Position numbers and translations under genes: made by a program. A stretch of DNA of 64,000 bases from Roseateles puraquae (lineage in GTDB: Bacteria > Pseudomonadota > Gammaproteobacteria > Burkholderiales > Burkholderiaceae_C): positions 1,116,001 to 1,180,000 of the forward strand of contig NZ_NISI01000001.1 of assembly GCF_002205845.1 (NCBI RefSeq). The letters are read 5' to 3'. Shown piece after piece: positions 24,782-34,234 of the stretch. A model generated the notes under the pieces. It did no database searches. It was given only the letters and a program-made list of their open reading frames with translations, and was not told the origin of the DNA. The number at the start of each line of letters is the position of its first letter. Within the stretch, counting starts at the first letter, position 1.

Positions 24782-26275
24782 ATGGCCACCATCTCATCTC
24801 TCGGTCTCGGAAGCGGTCTCGACGTCGAATCCATCATCACCAAGCTGATGACGGTCGAACAACAGCCGATCAACCAGATCAACACGCGCACGACCGGCCT
24901 CAAGACGAAGCTGTCCACCTACGGGCAGATTCAGAGCAGCCTGTCGACCCTGCGCGACGCGGCCAGCAAGCTGACCAACCCCGACACCTGGGCCGGCACC
25001 AAGGCCACGGCCAGCGACAGCACCGCCATCAGCGTCACCGCCTCGAGCGGCGCGGCCATCGGCAGCGCCACCTTGAGCGTCAGCCAGCTCGCCGCCTCCC
25101 AAACCCTGGCCTCCACCACCTTCAGCAGCAGCACGGCCACCGTGGGCCAGGGCAGCCTGACCATCGAGCTCGGCACCTGGGGCACCGACGTCGATGGCGC
25201 CAGCACCTTCACGGCCAAGTCCGGCGCGACGGCCGTGACCATCAACATCGGTCCGGGCCAAGACCAGCTCAGCCAGGTCCGGGACCAGATCAATGCGGCC
25301 GGCGCGGGCGTCACGGCGTCCATCGTCACCGACGCCACCGGCTCCCGCCTGACTCTCACCTCGCGCAACAGCGGAGAGAGCAACGCCTTCCGCGTGACCG
25401 TGGCGGACGCCGACGGCAATGCCGGCGACGCGGCCGGCCTGTCGCAGCTTGCCTACGACCCGAGCACCAGCGTCAGCCAGATGTCGCTGACCTTGCCTGC
25501 CGCCAATGCGCGCGCCATCTTGAACGGCCTGCCGATCAGCTCGGAGAGCAACTCGCTGTCCTCCGCCATCGACGGCCTGAACATCATCCTGCTCAAGACC
25601 ATCCCGCCCACCCAGCCGGTGATGCTGAACGTGACGCAGGACGCCGACGCCATCAAGAAGGCGATCACCGACTTCACGACCGCCTACAACGCCGTGAACC
25701 AGCTGCTGCGCAGCCAGACCAAGGTCGACACCTCCAAGCTGACGGCCAACATGAGCACGGACGACGTCGCCAGCCTGCAGGCAGCCCGTGCGGCCAGCCT
25801 GCAGGGCGACTCGGCTGCCCTCGGCATCCAGAACAGGCTGCGCGGTATCGCCGGCGGCGTGACCTCGCTCGGGGGCAGCCTCACCCGCCTGGCCGACGTC
25901 GGCCTGGCCCCCGGCTCCGACGGCAACCTGCCGACCGCCGGCGCCAAGCTCGACAAGGCCCTGACCAAACTGGACGACCTGAAGCAGTTCTTCATGGGCG
26001 TCGACTCGACCAACGACAGCAACAGCGGCTTTGCGGTGCGCATCCGCTCCATGGTGGACCAGGCGCTGAGCGTGGACGGCACCGTGACGAGCCGCCAGAA
26101 GGGCATCCAGAGCCAGATCGACAGCAACAACAAGAGCGTCGAGTCGCTGAGCGACCGCGCCGCGTCCACTGAGGCACGCCTGCGCGCCCAGTACGCAGCG
26201 CTCGACACCAAGATGAGCCAGCTGTCGAGCCTGTCCAACTACCTGACGCAGCAGATCACCCAGCTCAACAAGTGA
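24782..26275 (+). CDS. fliD: Flagellar filament cap protein FliD
   Basis: FliD (HAP2) caps the filament and helps flagellin fold at the tip. The 497-residue protein starts MATISSLGLGSGLDVESII, the classic N-terminus, and ends in a coiled-coil region (about 430-497, LSSLSNYLTQQITQLNK). The centre is Ser/Thr/Ala-rich. It starts 38 bases after the sigma-28 -10 box and is followed by a strong terminator. Confidence 0.97.
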   Translation: MATISSLGLGSGLDVESIITKLMTVEQQPINQINTRTTGLKTKLSTYGQIQSSLSTLRDAASKLTNPDTWAGTKATASDSTAISVTASSGAAIGSATLSVSQLAASQTLASTTFSSSTATVGQGSLTIELGTWGTDVDGASTFTAKSGATAVTINIGPGQDQLSQVRDQINAAGAGVTASIVTDATGSRLTLTSRNSGESNAFRVTVADADGNAGDAAGLSQLAYDPSTSVSQMSLTLPAANARAILNGLPISSESNSLSSAIDGLNIILLKTIPPTQPVMLNVTQDADAIKKAITDFTTAYNAVNQLLRSQTKVDTSKLTANMSTDDVASLQAARAASLQGDSAALGIQNRLRGIAGGVTSLGGSLTRLADVGLAPGSDGNLPTAGAKLDKALTKLDDLKQFFMGVDSTNDSNSGFAVRIRSMVDQALSVDGTVTSRQKGIQSQIDSNNKSVESLSDRAASTEARLRAQYAALDTKMSQLSSLSNYLTQQITQLNK

Positions 26276-26300
26276 GGGCGCGGCGCGGCGTGGCTCGACG

Positions 26301-26325
26301 AAGGCGACCTGCGGGTCGCCTTTTT
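26301..26325 (+). terminator. Intrinsic terminator of fliD
   Basis: GGCGACC/GGTCGCC arms (26303-26309, 26314-26320), a four-base loop and TTTTT. Confidence 0.85.
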
Positions 26326-26413
26326 CGTGCCTGCCACAAACGACCGGCGCCATCGGCAGGTCAATCGAGGGAATAAGCCTCGCCAAGGGGGTCGTGTCGA
26401 GGGTCGACACCGC

Positions 26414-26440
26414 TCAAGTCAGCTCGCAGAAGGCCGAAAA
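26414..26440 (+). promoter_or_regulatory. Sigma-28 promoter of fliS
   Basis: TCAAGTCA, 11 bases, then GCCGAAAA, 36 bases before the fliS ATG. Confidence 0.75.
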
Positions 26441-26475
26441 ACAGTCAACACGACAACGCCAACCTGCGAGACTCC

Positions 26476-26922
26476 ATGTACGGCAACATGTCTTCCCCCT
26501 TCGCTCCCCGCAACCAGCGCGCCACCCTGTACGCCAAGGTGGGCCTGGAGACGGATGTCCAGGCCGCGAGCCCCCACCGCCTGGTGGCGATGCTCTTCGA
26601 CGGTGCCTTCGACGCCATGGCCCAGGCCGTGCAGGCCATCCAGGCCGGCAACGTCGAGGTCAAGGGCCGCGCGCTGTCGCGTGCGGTGCGCATCCTGGAC
26701 GAAGGCCTGCGCGCCGGGCTGGACCTCTCAGCCGGCCAGCTCGCCGTCGACCTGCGCGAGCTCTACGGCTATGTGTGCATGCGCCTGACGCAGGCCAACC
26801 TGCGCAGCGACGTGGCGGCCATCGAGGAATGCCAGCGCCTGCTGACCCCGGTGCGCGAGGCCTGGAACGCCATCGCCCAGACGCCGGCCGCCCTCGGAAC
26901 CGACGCGGCCCGCGCCGCCTGA
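26476..26922 (+). CDS. fliS: Flagellin export chaperone FliS
   Basis: FliS keeps flagellin unfolded and takes it to FlhA. A 148-residue helical protein with family features (ASPHRLVAMLFDGAFDAMAQ, then LDLSAGQLAVDLRELYGYV). It follows fliD and has its own sigma-28 promoter. The C-terminal tail is Ala-rich. Confidence 0.95.
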   Translation: MYGNMSSPFAPRNQRATLYAKVGLETDVQAASPHRLVAMLFDGAFDAMAQAVQAIQAGNVEVKGRALSRAVRILDEGLRAGLDLSAGQLAVDLRELYGYVCMRLTQANLRSDVAAIEECQRLLTPVREAWNAIAQTPAALGTDAARAA

Positions 26923-26957
26923 GCCGCCTCCCCAGAATCTAGCCGGTGACTTCAGAC

Positions 26958-27257
26958 ATGAACTCCGAACTGCTCAACTACTACGAAGCCATCGAGCAAG
27001 CCAGCGCCGACATGCTGACCGCCGCCCGCACGGGCAACTGGGATGAAGTCGTCAAGCTCGAGGGCGCCTGCGTGCTGCTGATCTCGCAGCTCAAGGCCGC
27101 CGCCAACCACAGCCAGCTCGCCGCCGGCGAGTCGCAGCTGAAGACGCGCATCATGCAGCGCATCCTGCTCAACGACGCCGAGATCCGCCACCTGGCCGAG
27201 CCCTGGCTGGAAGACCTCGACACCGTCCTCAAGGGAAAGAGCCGGCTGGTCCACTGA
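26958..27257 (+). CDS. fliT: FliT-like flagellar chaperone
   Basis: A 99-residue helical protein directly after fliS, the usual place of fliT (the FliD chaperone and FlhDC antagonist in enterics). It has the family-like start NSELLNYYEAIEQASADML and a conserved W in the first helix pair (GNWDEVVKLE). I use the ATG at 26958, with GGTGA 8 bases upstream; a GTG at 26946 is also in frame. Assigned mainly by position and length. Confidence 0.75.
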   Translation: MNSELLNYYEAIEQASADMLTAARTGNWDEVVKLEGACVLLISQLKAAANHSQLAAGESQLKTRIMQRILLNDAEIRHLAEPWLEDLDTVLKGKSRLVH

Positions 27258-27321
27258 CCCGGGGTCGGGCTCGCCCGCGGGGCCGGGCCCGCCACATCAT
27301 CCGGGCGACTAACATCTGTGC

Positions 27322-28053
27322 ATGAGCGTCCCTGAAGCCCTGCCCGAGGAACTGCGCGTCACCTCGGCCGCCGAGATCGCGGCCTACCTGCAGCAGCTGC
27401 AGCAGGACGGCGCCAGCGTTCGGCTCGACGGCCCGCACGGAGCCGGCCTGTCGGCCACCATCGTGGCGCTCGACCCGGCGGCCGACCTCCTGGGCCTGGC
27501 GCTCGGCACCGACCCCGAAGGCATCAGCCAGGCGCTGGTGGCCGAAGGCGAGATCACCGCAGTGGCCTACCTCGGCACCATCAAGCTGCAGTTCGACGTC
27601 GAGGCCCCGGTGCTCGTCAGCGGCGAGCAGGGCGTGGTGCTGCGCAGCACCTTGCCGGCCCGGCTCTACCGCTTCCAGCGCCGCCAGTCCTTCCGCGTGC
27701 AACCCGCCAGCAGCACCTACCCGCGCGTGGTGCTCCCGGGGGGCGCCGAGCCCGGCCGGGCCCTGCGCGTGCTGGACATCAGCATTGGCGGCCTCGCCCT
27801 GGCCGTGCCGGCGGGCGGGCCGGCCCTGCCGACGGGCCACGTGACGACAGGCCTCGTCCTGGAGCTGGACCGCATCAGTGCACTGAAGGTGTCGCTGCTG
27901 CCGCATCACCTGAGCCCCGTCAGCGGCGACCTCCACGGCCTGCAGCAGCTCGGCTGCGCCTTCGTCGACCTCGACGCCACGGCCACCCGCGCGCTGCAGG
28001 TGTATGTGGACCAGACGCAGAAGCGCCGCCGCCTGTTGAAGCTTGACCCATGA
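27322..28053 (+). CDS. YcgR-like PilZ-domain flagellar brake protein
   Basis: A 243-residue protein with an N-terminal YcgR-like region (about 10-110) and a C-terminal PilZ domain. The c-di-GMP-binding motifs are RRQSFR (residues 120-125) and DISIGG (152-157). YcgR-type proteins bind c-di-GMP and slow the motor at MotA/FliG. It is in the filament/chaperone group and overlaps the next gene by 4 bases. Confidence 0.88.
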   Translation: MSVPEALPEELRVTSAAEIAAYLQQLQQDGASVRLDGPHGAGLSATIVALDPAADLLGLALGTDPEGISQALVAEGEITAVAYLGTIKLQFDVEAPVLVSGEQGVVLRSTLPARLYRFQRRQSFRVQPASSTYPRVVLPGGAEPGRALRVLDISIGGLALAVPAGGPALPTGHVTTGLVLELDRISALKVSLLPHHLSPVSGDLHGLQQLGCAFVDLDATATRALQVYVDQTQKRRRLLKLDP

Positions 28054-28544
28054 TGCGCCTGGCTCGCCGCGGCTTCACGCTGCTGGAGGTCGCCTTCGTG
28101 CTGGCCGTGCTGGCCATCATCCTGTCGGTGGCGGTGCCGAGCTATGCCAGCTACGTGGCCCGGCAACGCCTGCGACACGTGGCGGAGCTGCTGGAGCTGG
28201 ACCTGCGCCGCGCCCGCACGTTGAGCGTGGAGCAGGGCCGCGACGTGCATGTCAACTTCGTCAGCGGCCGCAACTGGTGCTGGGGCTTGAGCCGCAACGG
28301 CCCCTGCAGCTGCGACACCGGCGCACCGCGCTGCGAGCTGGGCGGCATGACGGCGCAAGAGCACAAGGGCACGCTGCTGCAGTCGGGCCAGAACGTCACC
28401 TTCCAGGGCGGGCTCGGCCGGGCACTCGACTGGACCCGCATCGGCCTCTCGAACGACCGCAACCAGCAATTGCGCATCGACCTCAACCCGGTCGGCCGCC
28501 CGCAGATCTGCGGCAGCGACGCACGCAAGTCCGACAATTGCTGA
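28050..28544 (+). CDS. GspH/FimT-type prepilin-like protein
   Basis: A 164-residue protein with a type IV prepilin N-terminus (RRGFTLLEVAFVLAVLAII): processing is expected after G8, and glutamate 5 of the mature form is present. The rest resembles GspH/FimT minor pseudopilins and has several cysteines (CWGLSRNGPCSCD). It overlaps the PilZ gene by ATGA and has no other pilus gene nearby. It probably needs a prepilin peptidase encoded elsewhere. Why it sits here is unclear. Confidence 0.8.
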   Translation: MMRLARRGFTLLEVAFVLAVLAIILSVAVPSYASYVARQRLRHVAELLELDLRRARTLSVEQGRDVHVNFVSGRNWCWGLSRNGPCSCDTGAPRCELGGMTAQEHKGTLLQSGQNVTFQGGLGRALDWTRIGLSNDRNQQLRIDLNPVGRPQICGSDARKSDNC

Positions 28545-28555
28545 GCCTGCCGGGC

Positions 28556-28882
28556 TCAGATCTGCATGTTCATGATCTCGGAATAGGCCGAGACCAAGCG
28601 GTTGCGCACCTGCAGCGTGGCCTGGAAGCCGATCTGGGCCTTCTGCATCGCCACCATCGTCTCTTCGAGACTGACGGTCGGGTTGTCCAGCTGCACCTCG
28701 CGTTGCAGGCGGGACGCCTCCTGCTGCTGGGCGCTGACGCCCTTGAGCGCCTGGGCCATGGCGTCGCCAAAGCTCGCGCCGCCGGTGGCGGCCGGCTTGG
28801 TGGCCAACGGCTGGCCGTTGACCGCCAGCCCTGCACGGGCGGCAGCCTGGGCAAAGTCGAAGGGGCGCAGCTTCATGTCCAT
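28556..28882 (-). CDS. fliE: Flagellar hook-basal body protein FliE
   Basis: FliE joins the MS-ring to the rod. A 108-residue protein with the family C-terminus (VSLEETMVAMQKAQIGFQAT, then a final NMQI). It is divergent from fliF, as in E. coli. The start is ATG 28882 or 28876; there is no strong ribosome site. Confidence 0.92.
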   Translation of the reverse strand: MDMKLRPFDFAQAAARAGLAVNGQPLATKPAATGGASFGDAMAQALKGVSAQQQEASRLQREVQLDNPTVSLEETMVAMQKAQIGFQATLQVRNRLVSAYSEIMNMQI

Positions 28883-29031
28883 GGAGCGGCACTTTGGCAG
28901 CAAGTCACACGCGCGAAGCGTGGAGATACGCGGGCGCGGTCGGCCACTTCGGCGCTTTCTTGAGGGGGGCGGCCCCAAATAATCTGCGCCATCGGTCGAC
29001 TCCCGACCCTCCCCTTGCCTTTCGATCCTCG

Positions 29032-30723
29032 ATGGACAACGCCCTGAGCGCCCCCGCTGCCGCCGCCCCGGTGATGATCTCGCCGGTCGACGCCCAGCCC
29101 AACTTCGTGCAGCGCCTCAATGGCCTGCCGCTGCGCAGCAAGCTGACCATGGGTGCCGGCCTGCTGGCGCTGGCCGGTGCCGTACTCGCCATCACGCTGT
29201 GGTCGTCCCAGGGTGACTACCGGCCGCTGTTCAGCGGGCTGTCGGACAAGGACGGCGGCGCCGTCATCGGCCAGCTTGCCGCGATGCAGGTGCCCTACAA
29301 GCATGAGGCTGGCGGCACCATCCTCGTGCCGGCCGGCCAGGTGTATGAGCTGCGGATGAAGCTCGCCGCCCAAGGCTTGCCCAAGGGCGGCACCGGCAAC
29401 GCGGTGGGCTTCGAGCTGATGGACAAGTCCAGCATCGGCCAGACCCAGTTCAACGAGCGGCTCAACTTCCAGCGCGCCCTCGAAGGCGAGCTCACGCGCA
29501 CCATCACCGCCATGTCCGACGTGGCCGATGCCCGCGTGCACCTGGCCATGCCGCAGCAGAACGGCTTCTTCCGTGAACAGCAAAAGCCCAGCGCCAGCGT
29601 GATGCTGACCCTGCGCGGCGGCCGCACGCTGGACCGCAGCCAGATCGCCGGCATCGTGCACCTCGTCTCCAGCAGCGTGCCCGAGCTCAACCCCAAGGCC
29701 GTCAGCGTGCTGGACCAGACCGGCGCCCTGCTCTCCCAGACCGGCGCCGACCCTGCCACCGGCCTGGACGGCCAGCAGCTGCAGTACAAGCAGCAGATCG
29801 AAGCCGGCTACAACAAGCGCATCTTCGAACTGCTGGAGCCCGTGGTGGGCCGCGACAACCTGCGCGCCACCGTGACCGCGGACGTGGACTTCTCGCAGAC
29901 CGAGGCCACCGCCGAGGAATACCGCCCCAACCAGGGCCCGAACGCCCAGGCCGCGGTCCGTTCCAGCCAGAACAGCGAAAGCACCAATGGCAACGCGGCG
30001 CCGCCCACGGGCGTGCCGGGCGCGGCCACCAACCAGCCGCCAGTGCCGGCCACGGCGCCGGTCAACGGGGCCAGCGCGCCCCTGCAAGCGGCGCAAGGCG
30101 GTGCCGGCCAGACCAGCAACCGCAAGGAGCAGGTCACCAACTACGAGGTCGACAAGACAGTGCGCGTGACGCGCGGCGCCGTCGGCAACGTCAAGCGCCT
30201 GAACGCCGCCATCGTCGTCAACCACCGCTCGGTGACCGATGCCAAGGGCAAGACCACCACCCAGCCGGTGTCGGCCGAGGAGATCACCCGGCTGACCGAC
30301 CTGGTCAAGGAGGCCATGGGCTTCAATGCCGACCGTGGCGATTCGGTCAAGGTCATCAGCGCGCCCTTCGTGGTCGACAAGACCGAGCCGGTCGACGTGC
30401 CCTTCTACAAGCAGCCCTGGCTGATCGACATCGCCCGCAGCGCCATCGTGCCGCTGGCCTTCGTGGCGATCGCGCTGATCGCCGTGTTCGGCATGATCCG
30501 CCCCGCCATCAAGGCCGCCGCACCGCTGCCGCCGGAAGAAAAGCCTGAGACCGTCGACGAAGTGGTGGACGACACCGAGCTGCTGCCCACCGCCGACGGC
30601 ATGCCCAAGCTCGAAGCCCCGGTCCACAGCGAAAAGCTCGACCGCGCCCGCTCGCTGGCGCGCGACAATCCGGTGGCCGTTGCCAATATCGTTCGCGACT
30701 GGATGGCCGGCCAGACCGCATGA
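29032..30723 (+). CDS. fliF: Flagellar MS-ring protein FliF
   Basis: FliF builds the MS-ring in the inner membrane. In 563 residues there is one N-terminal membrane helix (about 36-55), ring-building motifs (periplasmic region about 55-450), a Pro/Ala-rich segment near 315-365, a second membrane helix near 465-485, and a C-terminal FliG-binding tail (NPVAVANIVRDWM). The ATG at 29032 is preferred to the upstream in-frame codon at 28894. First gene of fliFGHIJK. Confidence 0.96.
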   Translation: MDNALSAPAAAAPVMISPVDAQPNFVQRLNGLPLRSKLTMGAGLLALAGAVLAITLWSSQGDYRPLFSGLSDKDGGAVIGQLAAMQVPYKHEAGGTILVPAGQVYELRMKLAAQGLPKGGTGNAVGFELMDKSSIGQTQFNERLNFQRALEGELTRTITAMSDVADARVHLAMPQQNGFFREQQKPSASVMLTLRGGRTLDRSQIAGIVHLVSSSVPELNPKAVSVLDQTGALLSQTGADPATGLDGQQLQYKQQIEAGYNKRIFELLEPVVGRDNLRATVTADVDFSQTEATAEEYRPNQGPNAQAAVRSSQNSESTNGNAAPPTGVPGAATNQPPVPATAPVNGASAPLQAAQGGAGQTSNRKEQVTNYEVDKTVRVTRGAVGNVKRLNAAIVVNHRSVTDAKGKTTTQPVSAEEITRLTDLVKEAMGFNADRGDSVKVISAPFVVDKTEPVDVPFYKQPWLIDIARSAIVPLAFVAIALIAVFGMIRPAIKAAAPLPPEEKPETVDEVVDDTELLPTADGMPKLEAPVHSEKLDRARSLARDNPVAVANIVRDWMAGQTA

Positions 30724-30724
30724 C

Positions 30725-30803
30725 ATGGACCACCCCTACTCGCTTCGCGAGCCCCTCAAGAGGCGCTGCCAATGGCCTGGCAAAGCTAGTTCCATGGCAG
30801 CCG
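30725..30803 (-). repeat. Family B three-hairpin repeat, copy 2 (fliF-fliG junction)
   Basis: On the minus strand: outer stem GCTGCC/GGCAGC around CTAGC-TTT-GCCAG, then GCCTC-TTGA-GGGGC, then CTCGC-GAA-GCGAG, then TAGGGGTGG. It begins two bases after the fliF stop and fills much of the gap to fliG. Confidence 0.85.
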
Positions 30804-30840
30804 CTTGAGAAGGCGCGACGCGCCGTGGTGAGGATTCAAC

Positions 30841-31836
30841 ATGGATGACAAGGGCATCGAGAACGCAGCCATCCTGCTGATGTCGCTGGGCGAGGAAGAG
30901 GCCAGCGAGGTCTTCAAGCATCTGTCGCCCAAGGAGGTGCAGGCGCTGGGTGAGACCATTGCCAAGCTCAAGGTCATCAAGCGCGCCCAGGTCGAGGAGG
31001 TGCTCGACAAGTTCGACGCCGTGGCCGAAACGCAGAGCACCCTGGTCACCGACACCGACGAATACGTCCGCGCCGTGCTGCGCAAGGCGCTGGGCGAAGA
31101 CAAGGCCAACCTGCTGCTGGACCGCATCCTGCAAGGCAGCGATGTGTCGTCCATCGAAAGCCTGAAGTGGATGGACGCCGCCAGCGTGGCCGAGCTGCTG
31201 CGCAACGAACACCCGCAGATCATCGCGGCCATCCTCGCGCACCTGGACTTCGACCAGACCAGCCAGGTGCTCAAGCTCTTCACCGAGCGCGGCCGCAACG
31301 AGGTGCTGATCCGCATTGCCACGCTGGACGGCATCCAGCCCACCGCGCTGAAAGACCTCAACGAGGTCATGAGCCAGATCCTGGCCGGCGGCGAGCGGAT
31401 GAAGAAGAGCTCGCTGGGCGGCGCCAAGACGGCCGCCGAGATCATCAACATGATGGGCTCCAGCGTCGAAGCCTCGGTGCTGGACTACATCCGCGAAGCC
31501 GACTCCGACCTTGCCCAGAAGATCATGGACAACATGTTCACGTTCGACGACGTGAACAAGATCGACGACAAGGGCATCCAGGCCATGCTCAAGGAAGTCC
31601 AGAGCGAGAGCCTGGTGGTGGCCCTCAAGGGTGCCAGCGCCGACCTGCGCGAGAAGATCTTCCGCAACATGTCCACCCGCGCGGCCGAGACGCTGCGCGA
31701 AGACCTGGAGAGCCGCGGGCCGGTGCGGCTGTCGGAGGTCGAGGCCGAGCAGAAGGAAATGCTCAAGATCGTGCGCCGCCTGGTGGACGAAGGCCAGATC
31801 GTCCTGGCCGGCGGCGGCGACGACCAATTTGTATGA
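30841..31836 (+). CDS. fliG: Flagellar motor switch protein FliG
   Basis: FliG is the rotor part that MotA pushes. The 331-residue length is normal. Armadillo-like middle and C-terminal domains are recognisable (LLRNEHPQIIAAILAHLDF; MFTFDDVNKIDDKGIQ with charged torque-helix residues), ending DDQFV. GAGG lies 7 bases before the ATG. Family B repeats flank it on both sides. Confidence 0.97.
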   Translation: MDDKGIENAAILLMSLGEEEASEVFKHLSPKEVQALGETIAKLKVIKRAQVEEVLDKFDAVAETQSTLVTDTDEYVRAVLRKALGEDKANLLLDRILQGSDVSSIESLKWMDAASVAELLRNEHPQIIAAILAHLDFDQTSQVLKLFTERGRNEVLIRIATLDGIQPTALKDLNEVMSQILAGGERMKKSSLGGAKTAAEIINMMGSSVEASVLDYIREADSDLAQKIMDNMFTFDDVNKIDDKGIQAMLKEVQSESLVVALKGASADLREKIFRNMSTRAAETLREDLESRGPVRLSEVEAEQKEMLKIVRRLVDEGQIVLAGGGDDQFV

Positions 31837-31837
31837 C

Positions 31838-31921
31838 CATGGCTCCCCCCCTACGCGCTACGCGCGCCCCCTCAGGGGGCGACCCCGTCGGCCCGGCAAA
31901 GCCGGATCCTCGGGGTCCGCG
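31838..31921 (-). repeat. Family B three-hairpin repeat, copy 3 (fliG-fliH junction)
   Basis: On the minus strand: outer stem GACCCCG/CGGGGTC around CCGGC-TTT-GCCGG, then GCCCCC-TGA-GGGGGC, then CGCGC-GTA-GCGCG, then TAGGGGGG. It begins directly after the fliG stop. Every stem differs from copies 1 and 2 yet still pairs. Confidence 0.87.
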
Positions 31922-31964
31922 CGGTGATGCGCAGCGCTGACGCGCGCGCAGAATTCTCCGTCTC

Positions 31965-32747
31965 ATGGCCACAAGACAGCCCCCCCGCCAGGTGCCACCG
32001 CCCGACCGCCGCGAAGGTGAGCGTCGGGCCAACTATGCGCGCTTCATCCCGGGTGAAGAGATCCAGGGCGCCAAGGCCTGGAGCCTGGACAACCTGGGCA
32101 GCACGGCGCCCTCGCCCTTCGCGCCGATGCGCCCCGGGCCCGCGCAACCGCCCGCGCCAACGGCTGCCCCAGTCGAACCCCCTCCCCCGCCCGAGCCCAG
32201 CCTGCAGGAGCAACTGCACGCCGCGCGCCAGAGCGGCTACCAGGACGGCTACCGCGACGGCATGGCGGCGCTGGACGCCTTCAAGCAGAGCTTTGCGAAG
32301 CAGATGAGCGCCCAGATCGGCACGCTGGTCGAGAGCTTCGATGGCGAGATGCGTGCGCTGGAAGACGACATGGCGGCCACCGTGGCCCGCATCGCGGTGG
32401 AACTCGCCCGCCAGGTGGTGCGCAGCGAACTCGACCAGCGACCTGAACTGATTGCCCGCGTGGCCCATGACGCCGTGGAAGCGCTGCAGCTGACGGCCCG
32501 GCATGTGCGGGTGCGCGTGCACCCGGATGACTTCGAGCTGGTCCAGGAGGGCGCCGGCCGCGAGCTGGAGGCCCGCGAGGCCCAGCTCATCCCCGATGCC
32601 GAGGTGGCGCGCGGCGGCGTGAAGGTCGATGCCGACATCGCCAGCGTCGACGCCACCATCGCCACCCGCTGGCAGCAAGCGGTGTCAGCCATCGGCCAGA
32701 CCTCCATCTGGGAAGATCGCCGGGGCGGTTCGGATGACGAGCTCTGA
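31965..32747 (+). CDS. fliH: Flagellar export ATPase regulator FliH
   Basis: FliH binds FliI and links it to the C-ring. A 260-residue protein with a Pro-rich N-terminus, then a helical coiled-coil segment ([20 protein letters not shown]: the GxxxG pattern) and a C-terminal ATPase-binding region. Its end overlaps fliI by 14 bases. Confidence 0.93.
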   Translation: MATRQPPRQVPPPDRREGERRANYARFIPGEEIQGAKAWSLDNLGSTAPSPFAPMRPGPAQPPAPTAAPVEPPPPPEPSLQEQLHAARQSGYQDGYRDGMAALDAFKQSFAKQMSAQIGTLVESFDGEMRALEDDMAATVARIAVELARQVVRSELDQRPELIARVAHDAVEALQLTARHVRVRVHPDDFELVQEGAGRELEAREAQLIPDAEVARGGVKVDADIASVDATIATRWQQAVSAIGQTSIWEDRRGGSDDEL

Positions 32748-34164
32748 CCGCACCACCCGCTGGCAGCGCTACCTGGCCGACCTGGAAACCCTGGCCAGCA
32801 ACGCCGCGCCGCTGGAGTCGCAAGGCAAGCTGGTGCGCGTGGCAGGCCTGGTGCTGGAAGCCACCGGCATCAAGGTGCCCCTGGGATCGGTCTGTCGCAT
32901 CCAGATGCCCAGCAGCGGCAGCAACCCGCGCCGCGGTGCCGCACCGGTGAACGCCGAGGTGGTGGGCTTCTCGGGCGACCGTGCCTATCTGATGCCGACC
33001 GACGAGGTGCAGGGCCTGTCCAGCGGCGCCACCGTCGTGCCGCGCCACCTGCCGCCGCTGGCGCCCAAGCTCGGTCAGCCCCTGCACCCCTGGCGCCGCG
33101 GTGAAGACCGCGGCCTGCACCTGCCCATGGGCCCAGGGCTGCTGGGGCGCGTGGTCGACCCCCACGGCCATCCGCTGGACCGCGGCGGCGAGCTGAGCGA
33201 CATCCACAACGAACCGATGGTGCGCCGCCCCATCAACGCGATGGACCGCGACCCGGTGCGCAAGCCGCTGGACACCGGCGTGCGCGCCATCAACGCACTG
33301 CTGACGGTGGGCCGCGGCCAGCGCCTCGGCCTGTTCGCTGGCACCGGGGTGGGCAAGTCGGTGCTGCTGGGCATGATGGCCCGCTACACCCAGGCGGACG
33401 TCATCGTCGTGGGCCTGATTGGCGAGCGCGGCCGCGAGGTGAAGGAATTCATCGAGGACATCCTCGGCGAGGAAGGCCTGCGCCGCAGCGTGGTGGTGGC
33501 CGCGCCCGCCGATGCGCCGCCGCTGATGCGCATGCAGGGTGCGCACTACGCCACGGCCATCGCGGAGTACTTCCGCGACCAAGGCCAGCATGTGCTGCTG
33601 CTGATGGACAGCCTGACCCGCTACGCGATGGCGCAGCGCGAGATCGCGCTGGCCATCGGCGAGCCGCCGGCCACCAAGGGCTACCCGCCCAGCTGCTTCG
33701 CCAAGCTGCCCCAGCTGGTGGAGCGCAGTGGCAACGGCCTGCCGGGTGAAGGCTCGATCACCGCCTTCTACACCGTGCTCACCGAGGGCGATGACCCCCA
33801 GGACCCGATCGCCGATGCGGCGCGCGGCATCCTGGACGGCCACATCGTGCTCAGCCGCGAGCTGGCCGAGGCCGGCCACTACCCGGCCATCGACATCGAG
33901 CGCTCCATCTCGCGGGTGATGACCAGTGTTGCACCCCAAAACCAGGTCGATTCCGCGCGTCGCTTCCGCCAACTTCTGGCGAAATACAACAAGGCCCGCG
34001 ACCTGATCCAGCTCGGCGCCTACGCCCCCGGGGCGGACCTTGAGCTGGACCTGGCCGTTCGCCTGCATGCCGACATGACGCGGCTGCTGCAGCAGGATAT
34101 GCACAGCCCGGCACTTCTTCACGCCAGCGTCAGCCAGCTGCAGGCCGTGGTCCAGGGCGCCTAA
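32734..34164 (+). CDS. fliI: Flagellum-specific export ATPase FliI
   Basis: FliI powers early steps of flagellar export. A 476-residue F1-beta-like ATPase with Walker A AGTGVGKS at 202-209, Walker [14 protein letters not shown], and the GERGREV loop. The ATG at 32734 lies inside fliH, a typical coupled overlap. Its stop codon lies in the -35 of a sigma-28-like promoter. Confidence 0.97.
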   Translation: MTSSDRTTRWQRYLADLETLASNAAPLESQGKLVRVAGLVLEATGIKVPLGSVCRIQMPSSGSNPRRGAAPVNAEVVGFSGDRAYLMPTDEVQGLSSGATVVPRHLPPLAPKLGQPLHPWRRGEDRGLHLPMGPGLLGRVVDPHGHPLDRGGELSDIHNEPMVRRPINAMDRDPVRKPLDTGVRAINALLTVGRGQRLGLFAGTGVGKSVLLGMMARYTQADVIVVGLIGERGREVKEFIEDILGEEGLRRSVVVAAPADAPPLMRMQGAHYATAIAEYFRDQGQHVLLLMDSLTRYAMAQREIALAIGEPPATKGYPPSCFAKLPQLVERSGNGLPGEGSITAFYTVLTEGDDPQDPIADAARGILDGHIVLSRELAEAGHYPAIDIERSISRVMTSVAPQNQVDSARRFRQLLAKYNKARDLIQLGAYAPGADLELDLAVRLHADMTRLLQQDMHSPALLHASVSQLQAVVQGA

Positions 34165-34189
34165 ACCTCGGTCAGGCGCCCGCCGATAA
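34162..34189 (+). promoter_or_regulatory. Sigma-28-like promoter at the fliI-fliJ junction
   Basis: TAAACCTC (beginning with the fliI stop codon), a 12-base spacer, then GCCGATAA, the exact -10 consensus, 45 bases before fliJ. It may add late transcription of fliJK. Confidence 0.55.
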
Positions 34190-34234
34190 CGACTGAGCGC
34201 CGGACCGCCCGTCTGGCGCTGCGCTGGAGTTTGA

